In this document: positions 15,951 through 23,253 of the stretch, one piece after another
How positions within the stretch are numbered: position 1 is the stretch's first letter
How the letters are laid out: each line of letters begins with the position of its first letter
Assembly: GCF_025822245.1 (NCBI RefSeq)
Contig: NZ_JACKTL010000033.1
Location: 124,001-188,000, forward strand
DNA: 64,000 nucleotides
Origin: Mycolicibacterium hodleri
GTDB lineage: Bacteria > Actinomycetota > Actinomycetes > Mycobacteriales > Mycobacteriaceae
Reading direction: 5' to 3'
Position numbers and translations under genes: made by a program
The notes under the pieces: generated by a model
The model's input: the letters and a program-made list of their open reading frames with translations, nothing else
Database searches by the model: none
What the model was told of the DNA's origin: nothing

Positions 15951-17392
15951 CCCGACCTCGCCGCGTCGAGGTTTTCCATGCGCTGTGTGATCCACGTGCC
16001 GAGGGTTCTGGCTGCCGCCGAGAGTTGTTCCTCGTCAAGGCCATCGGTGATGGGGACCCTGGATGCGATGTCGTCGAGCAGGGCTTTCGCCCTTCCGTCT
16101 GCGTACATCTGGTCATACAGCTCCCAGTACGCCCCGTGATAGGTCGGCGCCCATGTGGCTGAGTCCAGGAAGCGGGTCTTGAGCGGGTTGCCGAAGTTCG
16201 GCGCCCCGCCGGGGGCACCGGGCATCTCGGCGTCCGGTGGAGGTCCCATCTGAACGTCCTCGTCCGGCTTCGTCGCCGCGCCACCGGTCATCGCCAGGTT
16301 CAGATCCCAGGAGACGACGGAGATCTTCTTCGTCGACAGGTCGTACCACAGGTAGTAATTCTGTCCTGGTCCGCCCATGTCATCGCCGTTGGCCAGCAGG
16401 TTCTGGGTTGCTAGATATCGCGCAAGTGAGGTGGTGTCCACCCAGTCCGAGACGTGGGCGTCGAACTCCTCGTCATTGGCACCATCCAGCCACGCCAGGA
16501 AGTTGATGATCGGCTGCAGGTTGCCGTCGTCGATGGCGTTGATCTGTGTGAATTGACCAGCGTACTTCGATTGGTCGGCTCCCCGGTACTCCATGCGGGA
16601 GTTGGCATCCGCCTTGTACAGGTACCCGTCGCCGTCGAACGACGAGTTTGCGTACATCTCGTCGGGGTGTTCGAGCAGGAGCCGCGTCGTCGTCCTGCCG
16701 TTGATCGTGTAGGTCGCGTATGCATAGCGCTGACTGGGTTGTCCGGTGTCCGCCGTCAGGGACAGCGCCAGCGCCTCGTTGAGCACCGGCGTTCCCGGTC
16801 GCACCGACAACTCGGTGAGTCCCTGATAGCCACGGCCCTCGGCGTTTTCGTCGAGACTGATCAACAACGGCAATGTCGTGGGGTCCTCGGCCGACGCCGT
16901 GGACATCCCCGTCATGGCACCCGGTGGACCCCCGGCACCGCCGGACTCGGGTGCACCAGGGGGACGCCGGCCGTCACCGCGCAGCCCCATCAGGGTCGAG
17001 TTCCCCTTGAGACGCACCGCCGCGTCACTGATCTGCGTGCCGTCGATGACCAGGTCCGCGGTCACCCACTTCTTGTCACCGTCCTTCTCGTACGCCGAGA
17101 TCATCCGCTTGTACTGGGCATCGGAGACGTCGATGACGAGAGTGTGCGGCACGGTGCCGTCGAAGAGGTCGACCGTCCCAGCGATGTTGTCGGTGATCTC
17201 GGACTGCATGATCGTCACGTCGCTGGTGATGTACGGCCGGATGCGGTACGAGCCCACCGCAGCCGTCAGTGCGATGGCCACGACGGCGAGCACCGCCAGC
17301 ACCCTCCAGTGCTGCCGCAGTCGTACGGGCACTCGGTGGGCATGCCGCCTTTTCGGTGGCTCGTGGCTCACGGGCAGGTTGGGGTCGTGCAT
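15947..17392 (-). CDS. CotH-family protein kinase, membrane-anchored
   Basis: 481 aa from the ATG at 17392, which overlaps the DUF4956 stop by one base. One N-terminal membrane helix (about 30-48) places the rest outside the cytoplasm. CotH marks are RLKGNSTL (127-134), NEALALSLTADTG (205-217), GDGYLYKADANSRMEY, QNYYLWYDLSTKKISVVSWD (344-363) and a DFG-like WDLN. Known CotH proteins phosphorylate Ser residues of spore-coat or secreted proteins. Two Gly/Pro-rich insertions (about 141-160 and 383-399) look like those in the neighbouring GT39 enzyme. It is linked to DUF4956 and VTC genes, a recurrent bacterial trio. Confidence 0.85.
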   Translation of the reverse strand: MHDPNLPVSHEPPKRRHAHRVPVRLRQHWRVLAVLAVVAIALTAAVGSYRIRPYITSDVTIMQSEITDNIAGTVDLFDGTVPHTLVIDVSDAQYKRMISAYEKDGDKKWVTADLVIDGTQISDAAVRLKGNSTLMGLRGDGRRPPGAPESGGAGGPPGAMTGMSTASAEDPTTLPLLISLDENAEGRGYQGLTELSVRPGTPVLNEALALSLTADTGQPSQRYAYATYTINGRTTTRLLLEHPDEMYANSSFDGDGYLYKADANSRMEYRGADQSKYAGQFTQINAIDDGNLQPIINFLAWLDGANDEEFDAHVSDWVDTTSLARYLATQNLLANGDDMGGPGQNYYLWYDLSTKKISVVSWDLNLAMTGGAATKPDEDVQMGPPPDAEMPGAPGGAPNFGNPLKTRFLDSATWAPTYHGAYWELYDQMYADGRAKALLDDIASRVPITDGLDEEQLSAAARTLGTWITQRMENLDAARSG

Positions 17393-18069
17393 CAGATGTC
17401 GGTCTGGTCGTATCCGGTCAGCACTGTCACTCGCTGGCCGGTGTTGACGGCGCTGAGCGCGGCGATCAGCTCGCCGCTCTCGTGTCCCTTCTTCAACTGA
17501 GTGGTGTAGTAGAGCTCGTTGAGCGCGCCCGAACGTGCAGACTCCGTCGACACCAGCTCGAATTCCGAGCAGAACTCGATGAGCACGTCCTCGACACGTG
17601 CCGCGTACTCGGGTTCCGGCGGCACCTGCACCTTGACCACCTGGCGTTGAACGTCGAGCTTGAACCAGTTGAATCGGTACATGATCAACAGCACCAGGCA
17701 GATGACCACAGTGGCGGCGACGGCCAGCACATAGAAGCGGGTGCCGGTGGTCATGCCGACCGCCATGGCCAGGAAGATGAAACCGACGTCGCGAGTCTCC
17801 TTGATGGCGTTGCGGAATCGGATGACCGAAAGGGCGCCGACGAGGGCGAACGCGCGGGCGATGTTCGATCCCACGACGAGCATGATCACGGAGATCACCA
17901 TGCACACCATGACCAAGGTCTGCACGTAGGACTGGCTGTAGGAGACGTTCTTGTGCGTGTATCGGTAGACCCATCCGATGGTCGACGCCAGTAAGAAGGA
18001 CAGCATCAACGACGCCGTCACGTCGAATACGGTGAACGTTCCGCTGAGGTCTTGCAGGTCGATGGTCAT
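17392..18069 (-). CDS. DUF4956 membrane protein
   Basis: 225 aa from ATG at 18069 (MTIDLQDLSGTF), preceded by GGGACGG; an in-frame start nine codons upstream is possible. Four hydrophobic helices fill the first half, with the signature ARAFALVGALSVIRFRNAIKETRDVGFIFLAMAVGM. The C-terminal half is a soluble alpha/beta domain. DUF4956 genes regularly sit between VTC-domain and CotH genes, as here. The function is unproven; a channel or partner for the polyphosphate/phosphotransfer step is an inference. Confidence 0.85.
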   Translation of the reverse strand: MTIDLQDLSGTFTVFDVTASLMLSFLLASTIGWVYRYTHKNVSYSQSYVQTLVMVCMVISVIMLVVGSNIARAFALVGALSVIRFRNAIKETRDVGFIFLAMAVGMTTGTRFYVLAVAATVVICLVLLIMYRFNWFKLDVQRQVVKVQVPPEPEYAARVEDVLIEFCSEFELVSTESARSGALNELYYTTQLKKGHESGELIAALSAVNTGQRVTVLTGYDQTDI

Positions 18070-18116
18070 TGGCGACCGTCCCTTCGATGTGTGCAAAGTG
18101 TCTTGGTGGTCATGTA

Positions 18117-19016
18117 TTACGTTGTCGTGAAATCGTTTTCGTCGGTCAGCGTCATGAGTTCCGGTGCTCCGTCGCGTGACCGAGGGGCCATGCCGAACGC
18201 TTGTACCGACTGGCAGTACTTGGAGACCCGGATCACCGACATGTCGGTGCGGGCCGCAAGATCGGTCACCCAGTAGGGCACTCGTTCGTTGGCCTTGATC
18301 TCGACCACGGCCAGCTTGGGCGGGATGATGAATCGATTCGTGGCGCCGGAGGCGAAGTGGAAGTCTCGATCACGGCCGTGCACCTGATGATCGATCGTCA
18401 CCCGCAAACCCACGTCGGCATCGCGGCCTACGAACGCCTCGCGCAGATATCCCGTCGTCACGATGGGGCGCAGGTCGAGGTTGCCGACCAGCGTGGTCAC
18501 CTCGTCGACGAAACCCTTCTGAGACGGATGGCACTCCAATGGTTCTCGCGCATCCAACCATCGATGTGCTTGTACGTACGGCAATTCGATTCGACGTTTT
18601 TGCGTCACGCGGTTCACGCGTTGTTTGATCTCGACCTGGACGGGGGTCTGCTCGCCGCAGTCCGCCGGCTGTCCGTAAAGGCGCATGCGCAATTTGCGAC
18701 GAAACCGCAGGCCCTCGATCTTCTCCCAGTAGAACCGGAGGTCCGCCGTGTCGTAGTACAACGAGGTCACCGGGTATCCACCCCGCGGCGAGAACGGATC
18801 CGATGCCATCCGCGCCACGAGTTCGGCACGCAAGTCGGCGACCCTGAACTCGTCGAGGAAGTACTTGATCTCGTATCGGTTGAACGAGTGCAGGCGGCTT
18901 GCCGTTTGTTGGTAGCCGGTCGGCTCCGTTGGCACGTCGTCGTGCGGGCGGTCTGGCGGTGAGGCCCTCCGGGCCAGCCACCTCTTCATATCCTTCAATG
19001 CTGCAATACCTTTCAT
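18117..19016 (-). CDS. VTC-domain polyphosphate polymerase-like protein
   Basis: 299 aa, soluble. The tunnel residues of the CYTH-like VTC domain are present in order: FNRYEIKYFL (45-54), SLYYDT (85-90), RFRRKLRMRLYG (104-115), VEIKQRVNRVTQKRRIELP (128-146), PIVTTGYLRE (184-193), LRVTIDH (204-210), AVVEIKANE (236-244) and VIRVSKYCQSV (261-271). Eukaryotic VTC4 makes polyphosphate from ATP with this domain. Here it lacks SPX and membrane parts, and the next gene (DUF4956) could supply the membrane. The gene is 47 bases upstream of DUF4956. Confidence 0.85.
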   Translation of the reverse strand: MKGIAALKDMKRWLARRASPPDRPHDDVPTEPTGYQQTASRLHSFNRYEIKYFLDEFRVADLRAELVARMASDPFSPRGGYPVTSLYYDTADLRFYWEKIEGLRFRRKLRMRLYGQPADCGEQTPVQVEIKQRVNRVTQKRRIELPYVQAHRWLDAREPLECHPSQKGFVDEVTTLVGNLDLRPIVTTGYLREAFVGRDADVGLRVTIDHQVHGRDRDFHFASGATNRFIIPPKLAVVEIKANERVPYWVTDLAARTDMSVIRVSKYCQSVQAFGMAPRSRDGAPELMTLTDENDFTTT

Positions 19017-19091
19017 CGGAGTTCACGTGTTGTTCAGTGACGAAACCAGGTGCGACTGTGGAAGTCGTATGAGACGGGTAACCGATCGGTA

Positions 19092-19316
19092 TCAGGGCAC
19101 CGGGACGGCGGGCGGCGCTTCCTCGACGGGTCGGTTCGTGGATACCGTCAGCGGTGGCCAGGAAAGCTCTGTCGGCGGCCATGATTCGATCGAACTGCTG
19201 CCGGGGCCGTCATCGTCGTCGTCATCGTCATCGTCGGCATGGGCCACCCAGGCGGCGCCGATCGCGATGGCGGTGGCTGCCAGTAGGGCGGCGACCGTTC
19301 GCCATGCCGCCCTCAC
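19092..19316 (-). CDS. Secreted poly-aspartate microprotein
   Basis: 74 aa. The GTG start at 19316 overlaps the MspA-like stop (GTGA), which fixes the frame. A signal peptide (MRAAWRTVAALLAATAIAIG and on to VAHA) is followed directly by nine consecutive Asp residues, then GPGSSS and two WPP repeats (ESWPP, LSWPP) and a Pro/Val tail. The Asp codons alternate GAC and GAT, so it is not a simple triplet expansion. I recognise no family. Its place between a porin and the VTC/DUF4956/CotH genes makes it a candidate partner or substrate of that module. Confidence 0.7.
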   Translation of the reverse strand: MRAAWRTVAALLAATAIAIGAAWVAHADDDDDDDDDGPGSSSIESWPPTELSWPPLTVSTNRPVEEAPPAVPVP

Positions 19317-19936
19317 AACGGGAGCACCTCGCCATAAACGTTCAGGGCGTCGTCCGAGGTGTCCGAGCTGGTGACCGCGGAGGCAAAGAGTCGCGCAGTG
19401 ACCGCACCGCCACACTGGTCGACTTGCACGTGAGCGTCGAGAATCGAGATGGTGGCGACGGATCCCTTCAGGGTCTTCGCTCCAAACCCGACGGCCTTGA
19501 TGCCGCCCGACTTGAGCGTCGTACCAATGTTGGGACCCACGCCCACTTCGTTGTCGTCGGTGTCGAACAGGTCGGTGTCGAGGCTGAACCCTAGATCCAG
19601 CCCGTCGTCGAGGTTGACCTGGCACCCGAGCTGTGCGCCCACCACCAGCTGGCCAGTGTTGATCGGGTGCTCGCCGACGCCGTCGACGGTGAGCGTGACC
19701 CTGCCGCTGAGGTAGCCCTCCTTCGACAAGAGTGCGTTGGCCATGTTCGGCACCGCGTCGTATCGCGCGTCGGTCAGGGACAGCGTCACCTGCCAGCCGT
19801 CGATCGTCGTCACCTGGCGCACGACGTCCGGCACCTTGACGGCTTCGGCGTGAGCCGCCGCGGTCGAATTGGCCAGCATGGCGACGATCACCGCCACAAC
19901 GCCAGATACCTTGCAAATGAACAACTTACTCAACAC
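19313..19936 (-). CDS. MspA-family porin-like protein
   Basis: About 207 aa if the GTG at 19936 is the start; in-frame ATGs at 19981 and 20011 are alternatives. A signal peptide ends near AAAHA. The mature part fits MspA porins: DGWQVTLSLTDARYDAVPNM at the start, LSGRVTLTVDG, GAQLGCQVNLDDGLDLGFSL, and a C-terminal ARLFASAVTSSD...YGEVLPL. Unlike MspA it contains two Cys (LGCQV and DQCGG), which could form a disulfide. MspA forms octameric outer-membrane channels for small hydrophilic solutes. It precedes and overlaps the poly-Asp gene. Confidence 0.82.
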   Translation of the reverse strand: MLSKLFICKVSGVVAVIVAMLANSTAAAHAEAVKVPDVVRQVTTIDGWQVTLSLTDARYDAVPNMANALLSKEGYLSGRVTLTVDGVGEHPINTGQLVVGAQLGCQVNLDDGLDLGFSLDTDLFDTDDNEVGVGPNIGTTLKSGGIKAVGFGAKTLKGSVATISILDAHVQVDQCGGAVTARLFASAVTSSDTSDDALNVYGEVLPL

Positions 19937-20042
19937 CCCATGCTTGGCGAGTTCACGCGTCGGCTGTCGTCGCCAACACATTCGGTCCCGCGCAGCATGC
20001 CCGGCCAACATGGGCCGTTGCTGTGCAAAGAGTATCGAGGCG

Positions 20043-21641
20043 CTATCGCTCGCCGGCTGCGGCGACAGGCACGAAGCCCACGTGTGAACGAGCCGCCACG
20101 ACGTCGGTGGCCGAACCCGACTCGGGCAGCGTCACGGTGAAACAGGTGCCGCTCGCACTGCTGTCGACCCCGATGGCGCCGTGGTGTGCGATCACCACGG
20201 CCCGGGTGATTGCGAGGCCGAGTCCGGTGCTGCCGGCGGCCCGGGATCTGGATCCGTCGCCCCTCGCGAAGCGCTCGAAAACGTTGGGCAGGAGGTCTTC
20301 TGGGATTCCCGGCCCGTCGTCGAGGATGGCGAGTGTGACCGTGCGGTCGACGTTCGCCGCCACCGAGGTAATGATCTTGGTGCCCGCCGGTGTGTGTACC
20401 CGCGCGTTGGACAGAAGGTTGGCCATGGCCTGGAAGAGTCGCGAGCGATCCCCGATCACGCTGACCGTGTCAGGCGGAATGTCCAAGACCCATCGGTGGT
20501 CCGGTCCCGCGATGTGGGCGTCGTGTACGGCGTTGATCAACAGGTCCGAGAGGTCGACCCGCTCGCACTCTACGGGCCTGCCGGTGTCGAGTCTTGCCAG
20601 CAACAACATGTCTTCGACGAGTTCGTTCATGCGTCGAGACTCGTCGCGAACCCTGCGGAGCGCGTGTGCGAGGTCCGATCGGTTGCGGAGGTTTCCTTGC
20701 TCGTCGGTGTCGCCGACGAGGCGCTCCGCGAACTCGGTATACCCCTGGATCGAGGCCAGCGGGGTCCGCAATTCGTGACTCGCGTCTGCCACGAATTGGC
20801 GGACCCGCGTCTCGCTGGTGTGCCGCGCCGTAAGGCCCTCTGCCACCCGGTCGACCATCGTGTTGAAGGCCGTGCCGAGCCGTCCTATTTCGGTGTGTGC
20901 CGTGGCGGGATCCACGGGCTCCAGGGGTGTCGGTAGGCGTACCTCCCCGCGATCCAACTGCAGACGGGCGACGCGCTGCGCGGCCAACGACATGCGGGAC
21001 AGAGGATCCAACTGGCGGCGGATGATCACCATCACCGCGGCGACGGTCGCAAGAAGCGCCACCAGCGACGACACGGCGATGATCCATGCCGCCGACGCCA
21101 GTGTCGCTTCCACGTCGGCCATGGGGAGCCCGGAGACCACCACCACGTTGGTCTCATCGATTGGAATCGCGGTCAGGCGGTAGTCGCCGACACCGTCGAG
21201 CGCGACGCTGACCATGCCCTTCGTCGGTACCTGAGCGAGTTGGTCGACCGCCGTCGAACTCAGCGCGATCCGATTGCCGGTGGGCGTGATGACCGCCGCC
21301 TCGGCCACGGTGCCAGCCGACCTCACCGCCCCGACCGTGCCAGACGACTGCCCCGGCCCGTCGAGGAACAACGGGCCAGGTCCCGAGAAGCGGACGAACG
21401 GCAGTTTGCCCATCTCGTAGAACATCGTGGACCGTGACTGCGCCTCGAGCACCTGCGCGTCCAGTTGACCCATGAGGTAGCTCCTCATCGCCAGCAGGGT
21501 TCCCGCGCCCACTGCGACGCACAGGCACACGCCGAGACCCGTCACGACCGTGACGAGGCGGATGCGCAGGGGCCAGGTGCGCGGGGTGAACAGTCGGACG
21601 ACCCGCGCGCGATCGGGGGTGCTACTGAGGTTTGATGACAT
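20043..21641 (-). CDS. HAMP-domain sensor histidine kinase (TrcS-like)
   Basis: 532 aa. Membrane helices at about 26-50 and 183-206 enclose an extracytoplasmic sensor of about 130 residues. HAMP follows, then the H box FVADASHELRTPLASIQGY (His289), N box NLLSNARVHTPAG, and G boxes ILDDGPGIPEDL and STGLGLAITR. The gene overlaps its response regulator by 20 bases. TrcS/TcrY-like kinases in mycobacteria have this plan. It probably senses envelope state and, with its regulator, may control the downstream porin-VTC-CotH genes on the same strand. Confidence 0.88.
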   Translation of the reverse strand: MSSNLSSTPDRARVVRLFTPRTWPLRIRLVTVVTGLGVCLCVAVGAGTLLAMRSYLMGQLDAQVLEAQSRSTMFYEMGKLPFVRFSGPGPLFLDGPGQSSGTVGAVRSAGTVAEAAVITPTGNRIALSSTAVDQLAQVPTKGMVSVALDGVGDYRLTAIPIDETNVVVVSGLPMADVEATLASAAWIIAVSSLVALLATVAAVMVIIRRQLDPLSRMSLAAQRVARLQLDRGEVRLPTPLEPVDPATAHTEIGRLGTAFNTMVDRVAEGLTARHTSETRVRQFVADASHELRTPLASIQGYTEFAERLVGDTDEQGNLRNRSDLAHALRRVRDESRRMNELVEDMLLLARLDTGRPVECERVDLSDLLINAVHDAHIAGPDHRWVLDIPPDTVSVIGDRSRLFQAMANLLSNARVHTPAGTKIITSVAANVDRTVTLAILDDGPGIPEDLLPNVFERFARGDGSRSRAAGSTGLGLAITRAVVIAHHGAIGVDSSASGTCFTVTLPESGSATDVVAARSHVGFVPVAAAGER

Positions 21642-22380
21642 ATCCGACGCCTCGGACGGTGTGGATCATCGGGGTCCGATCCGCGTCGACCTTCTTGCGC
21701 AGATACGAGATGTAGAGTTCCACGACGTTCGAACGACCGTCGAAGTCGTATTCCCACACGTGGTGCAAGATTTGGGCCTTGGTGAGAACACGTCGCGGGT
21801 TGTGCATGAGCACCCGCAACACCGAGAACTCCGTGGCGGTGAGGTAGAGCTGCTCGCCGGCGCGGGTCACCTCGTGGCTGTCCTCGTCCAAGACCAGGTC
21901 GCCGACGACCAGTTGACTGGACCCGTCGACCACACCACGTCCGGACCGCTTCACCAAGGCTCGGAGCCGAAGGATCATTTCCTCCACGCTGAAGGGCTTG
22001 GTCACGTAGTCGTCTCCCCCGGCGGCCAGTCCGGCAATGCGATCCTCCATCGAATCCTTCGCCGTGAGGAGCAGCACGGGCAGCTCTGGCCGGATGCGGT
22101 GCAGTTCGTGCAACACGTCCAGCCCGCTCATGTCGGGCAGCATGAGATCCAAGACCACCACGTCCGGGCACCCGGCGGCGGCGTGGCGGATTGCCGCCGC
22201 GCCGTCGGCCGCCGTGGCCACGTTCCACCCTTCGTATCGCAGGACCATCGACACCAGATCGCTGAGCGCCGGTTCGTCGTCGACGACCAGCACTTGGATC
22301 GGGGAACCGTCGGGGTGGGTGATGCGGTCGGCGCCAGCCAATGCAGGCGATCGATGGACTACGTCACCGGTGTTGTGCAC
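21622..22380 (-). CDS. OmpR-family response regulator (TrcR-like)
   Basis: 252 aa, GTG start. Intact receiver: acidic pair Asp34-Asp35, phospho-acceptor Asp78 in VVLDLMLPDMSG, Thr106 and Lys128. Winged-helix domain: LTATEFSVLRVLMHNPRRVL and SNVVELYISYLRKKVDADR. There is no Shine-Dalgarno before the GTG, but CAGAAT lies at -12 to -7, so the mRNA may be leaderless. Three TAGC repeats spaced 11 bases cover the same region and look like its own binding site. Confidence 0.9.
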   Translation of the reverse strand: MHNTGDVVHRSPALAGADRITHPDGSPIQVLVVDDEPALSDLVSMVLRYEGWNVATAADGAAAIRHAAAGCPDVVVLDLMLPDMSGLDVLHELHRIRPELPVLLLTAKDSMEDRIAGLAAGGDDYVTKPFSVEEMILRLRALVKRSGRGVVDGSSQLVVGDLVLDEDSHEVTRAGEQLYLTATEFSVLRVLMHNPRRVLTKAQILHHVWEYDFDGRSNVVELYISYLRKKVDADRTPMIHTVRGVGYVIKPQ

Positions 22381-22705
22381 CTAGCAATTCTGTAGCAGCT
22401 CTCTAGCGATGCCCTGTGCAGAGTCTATGCACCAGCTATGCCTATCCGCGGCCGCCGGACTCCCCGGTCGGACCGCCGGGCGCGCGATTCGCCCGGCCGG
22501 ACGGTACATCTCGGTGACGTCATCTGCCCGAACACATTTCGTTACCTGGCCGAACGGCCGCTCGACACAGCCCAAGCACAGAACCTTGCTACGACACCCA
22601 TAACCCTTCCTGGGGTACCTCGATCCCATGACCGGCAGATCCGTGGCACCGTCGAATGCGTTGGCGCGCCATGACGCCGACAATGCCTACGACAGAAGGG
22701 AATTC
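22381..22705. other. 325-base intergenic region between divergent genes
   Basis: Apart from the TAGC repeats at its left end I see no gene here. A GC-rich inverted stretch lies around 22455-22500 (CCGCCGGAC..., CCGGTCGGACCGCCGG). The right half is the promoter side of the small secreted Pro-rich gene. An open frame from 22628 is just an upstream extension of that gene. Confidence 0.5.
22382..22407. promoter_or_regulatory. Tandem 11-bp TAGC repeats and leaderless -10 element before the trcR-like gene
   Basis: TAGC occurs at 22382, 22393 and 22404, each in a similar 11-mer (TAGCAATTCT, TAGCAGCTCT, TAGCGATGCC). Spacing of one helical turn is typical for head-to-tail OmpR-type sites. On the minus strand CAGAAT (22392-22387) sits at -12 to -7 of the GTG start, matching a leaderless promoter. 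Confidence 0.5.
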
Positions 22706-22897
22706 ATGACCTTGTCATCACGCTTCCGAAGGCACCGTCGGGTGACCGCTGCGGTGCTGTGCGCCGGATCGGTCGCTCTGGGGCCACTCTTCGCGACGGG
22801 GATCGCCGACGCGACGCCGCCACCGCCGCCGTGCGCTGCTCCACCGGGACAGCCGTGCCCCCCACCGCCACCTCCCCCGCCGCCCCCTCCGCGGTAG
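22706..22897 (+). CDS. Secreted proline-rich microprotein
   Basis: 63 aa from the ATG at 22706, preceded by GAAGGGAATTC; a longer frame from 22628 would hide the signal peptide. The signal sequence ends at GIADA. The mature peptide is about 27 residues, almost all Pro with two Cys (PPPPPCAAPPGQPCPPPP) and ends in a Pro run and Arg. I recognise no family. A second such gene follows 34 bases after this stop, and a third lies at 26290-26541. Confidence 0.65.
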   Translation: MTLSSRFRRHRRVTAAVLCAGSVALGPLFATGIADATPPPPPCAAPPGQPCPPPPPPPPPPPR

Positions 22898-22931
22898 CCC
22901 ACGACCGTACGACTGAAAGGACACTCCCCGA

Positions 22932-23204
22932 ATGACGATGACCTTCAAGAACTCCCACCGAGCGGCACTCGGCTCGGCGGTAGTCGCGCTCGCCCTGATG
23001 GGCTCGTCGGCGGGCTTGGCCGCTGGCGTCGCGTCAGCGGCACCCCCGCCCCCGCCCTGTATGCCGGGAACGCCATGCGGCCCGGGTGGCCCAGGTCCAG
23101 GCCCAGGGATCGGCGGACCCGGTCCAGGACCGGGTCTACCGCCGGCTCCGCCTCCACCGGGGCCGGGACCCAGCGTGCCCTGCGTGCCGCTGTTGCCCTG
23201 CTGA
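22932..23204 (+). CDS. Secreted Gly/Pro-rich microprotein
   Basis: 90 aa with a Sec signal (ALGSAVVALALMGSSAGLAA, cleavage near ASA). The mature part is Pro/Gly repeats (GPGPGPGIGGPGPGPG) with Cys pairs in CMPGTPC and, at the very end, CVPLLPC. ATG preceded by AAAGGACACTCCCCGA. It follows the 22706 gene closely and ends before a strong bidirectional hairpin. It may be a structural wall peptide or a substrate for O-glycosylation; no function is established. Confidence 0.65.
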   Translation: MTMTFKNSHRAALGSAVVALALMGSSAGLAAGVASAAPPPPPCMPGTPCGPGGPGPGPGIGGPGPGPGLPPAPPPPGPGPSVPCVPLLPC

Positions 23205-23228
23205 TTCCCGCCCTGCACGGTTAGGTGG

Positions 23229-23253
23229 CCTGGGGCGCGTTTCGCGCCCCAGG
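23229..23253. terminator. Bidirectional hairpin terminator
   Basis: CCTGGGGCGCG (23229-23239), loop TTT, CGCGCCCCAGG (23243-23253): a perfect 11-bp stem between convergent genes ending at 23204 and 23254. The core matches the hairpin at 26241-26275. Confidence 0.7.

Noticed and set aside
19200..19235. GTC/ATC triplet repeat as a microsatellite
   Set aside because: It encodes the poly-Asp run with mixed codons inside a supported gene, so not listed as a repeat element.
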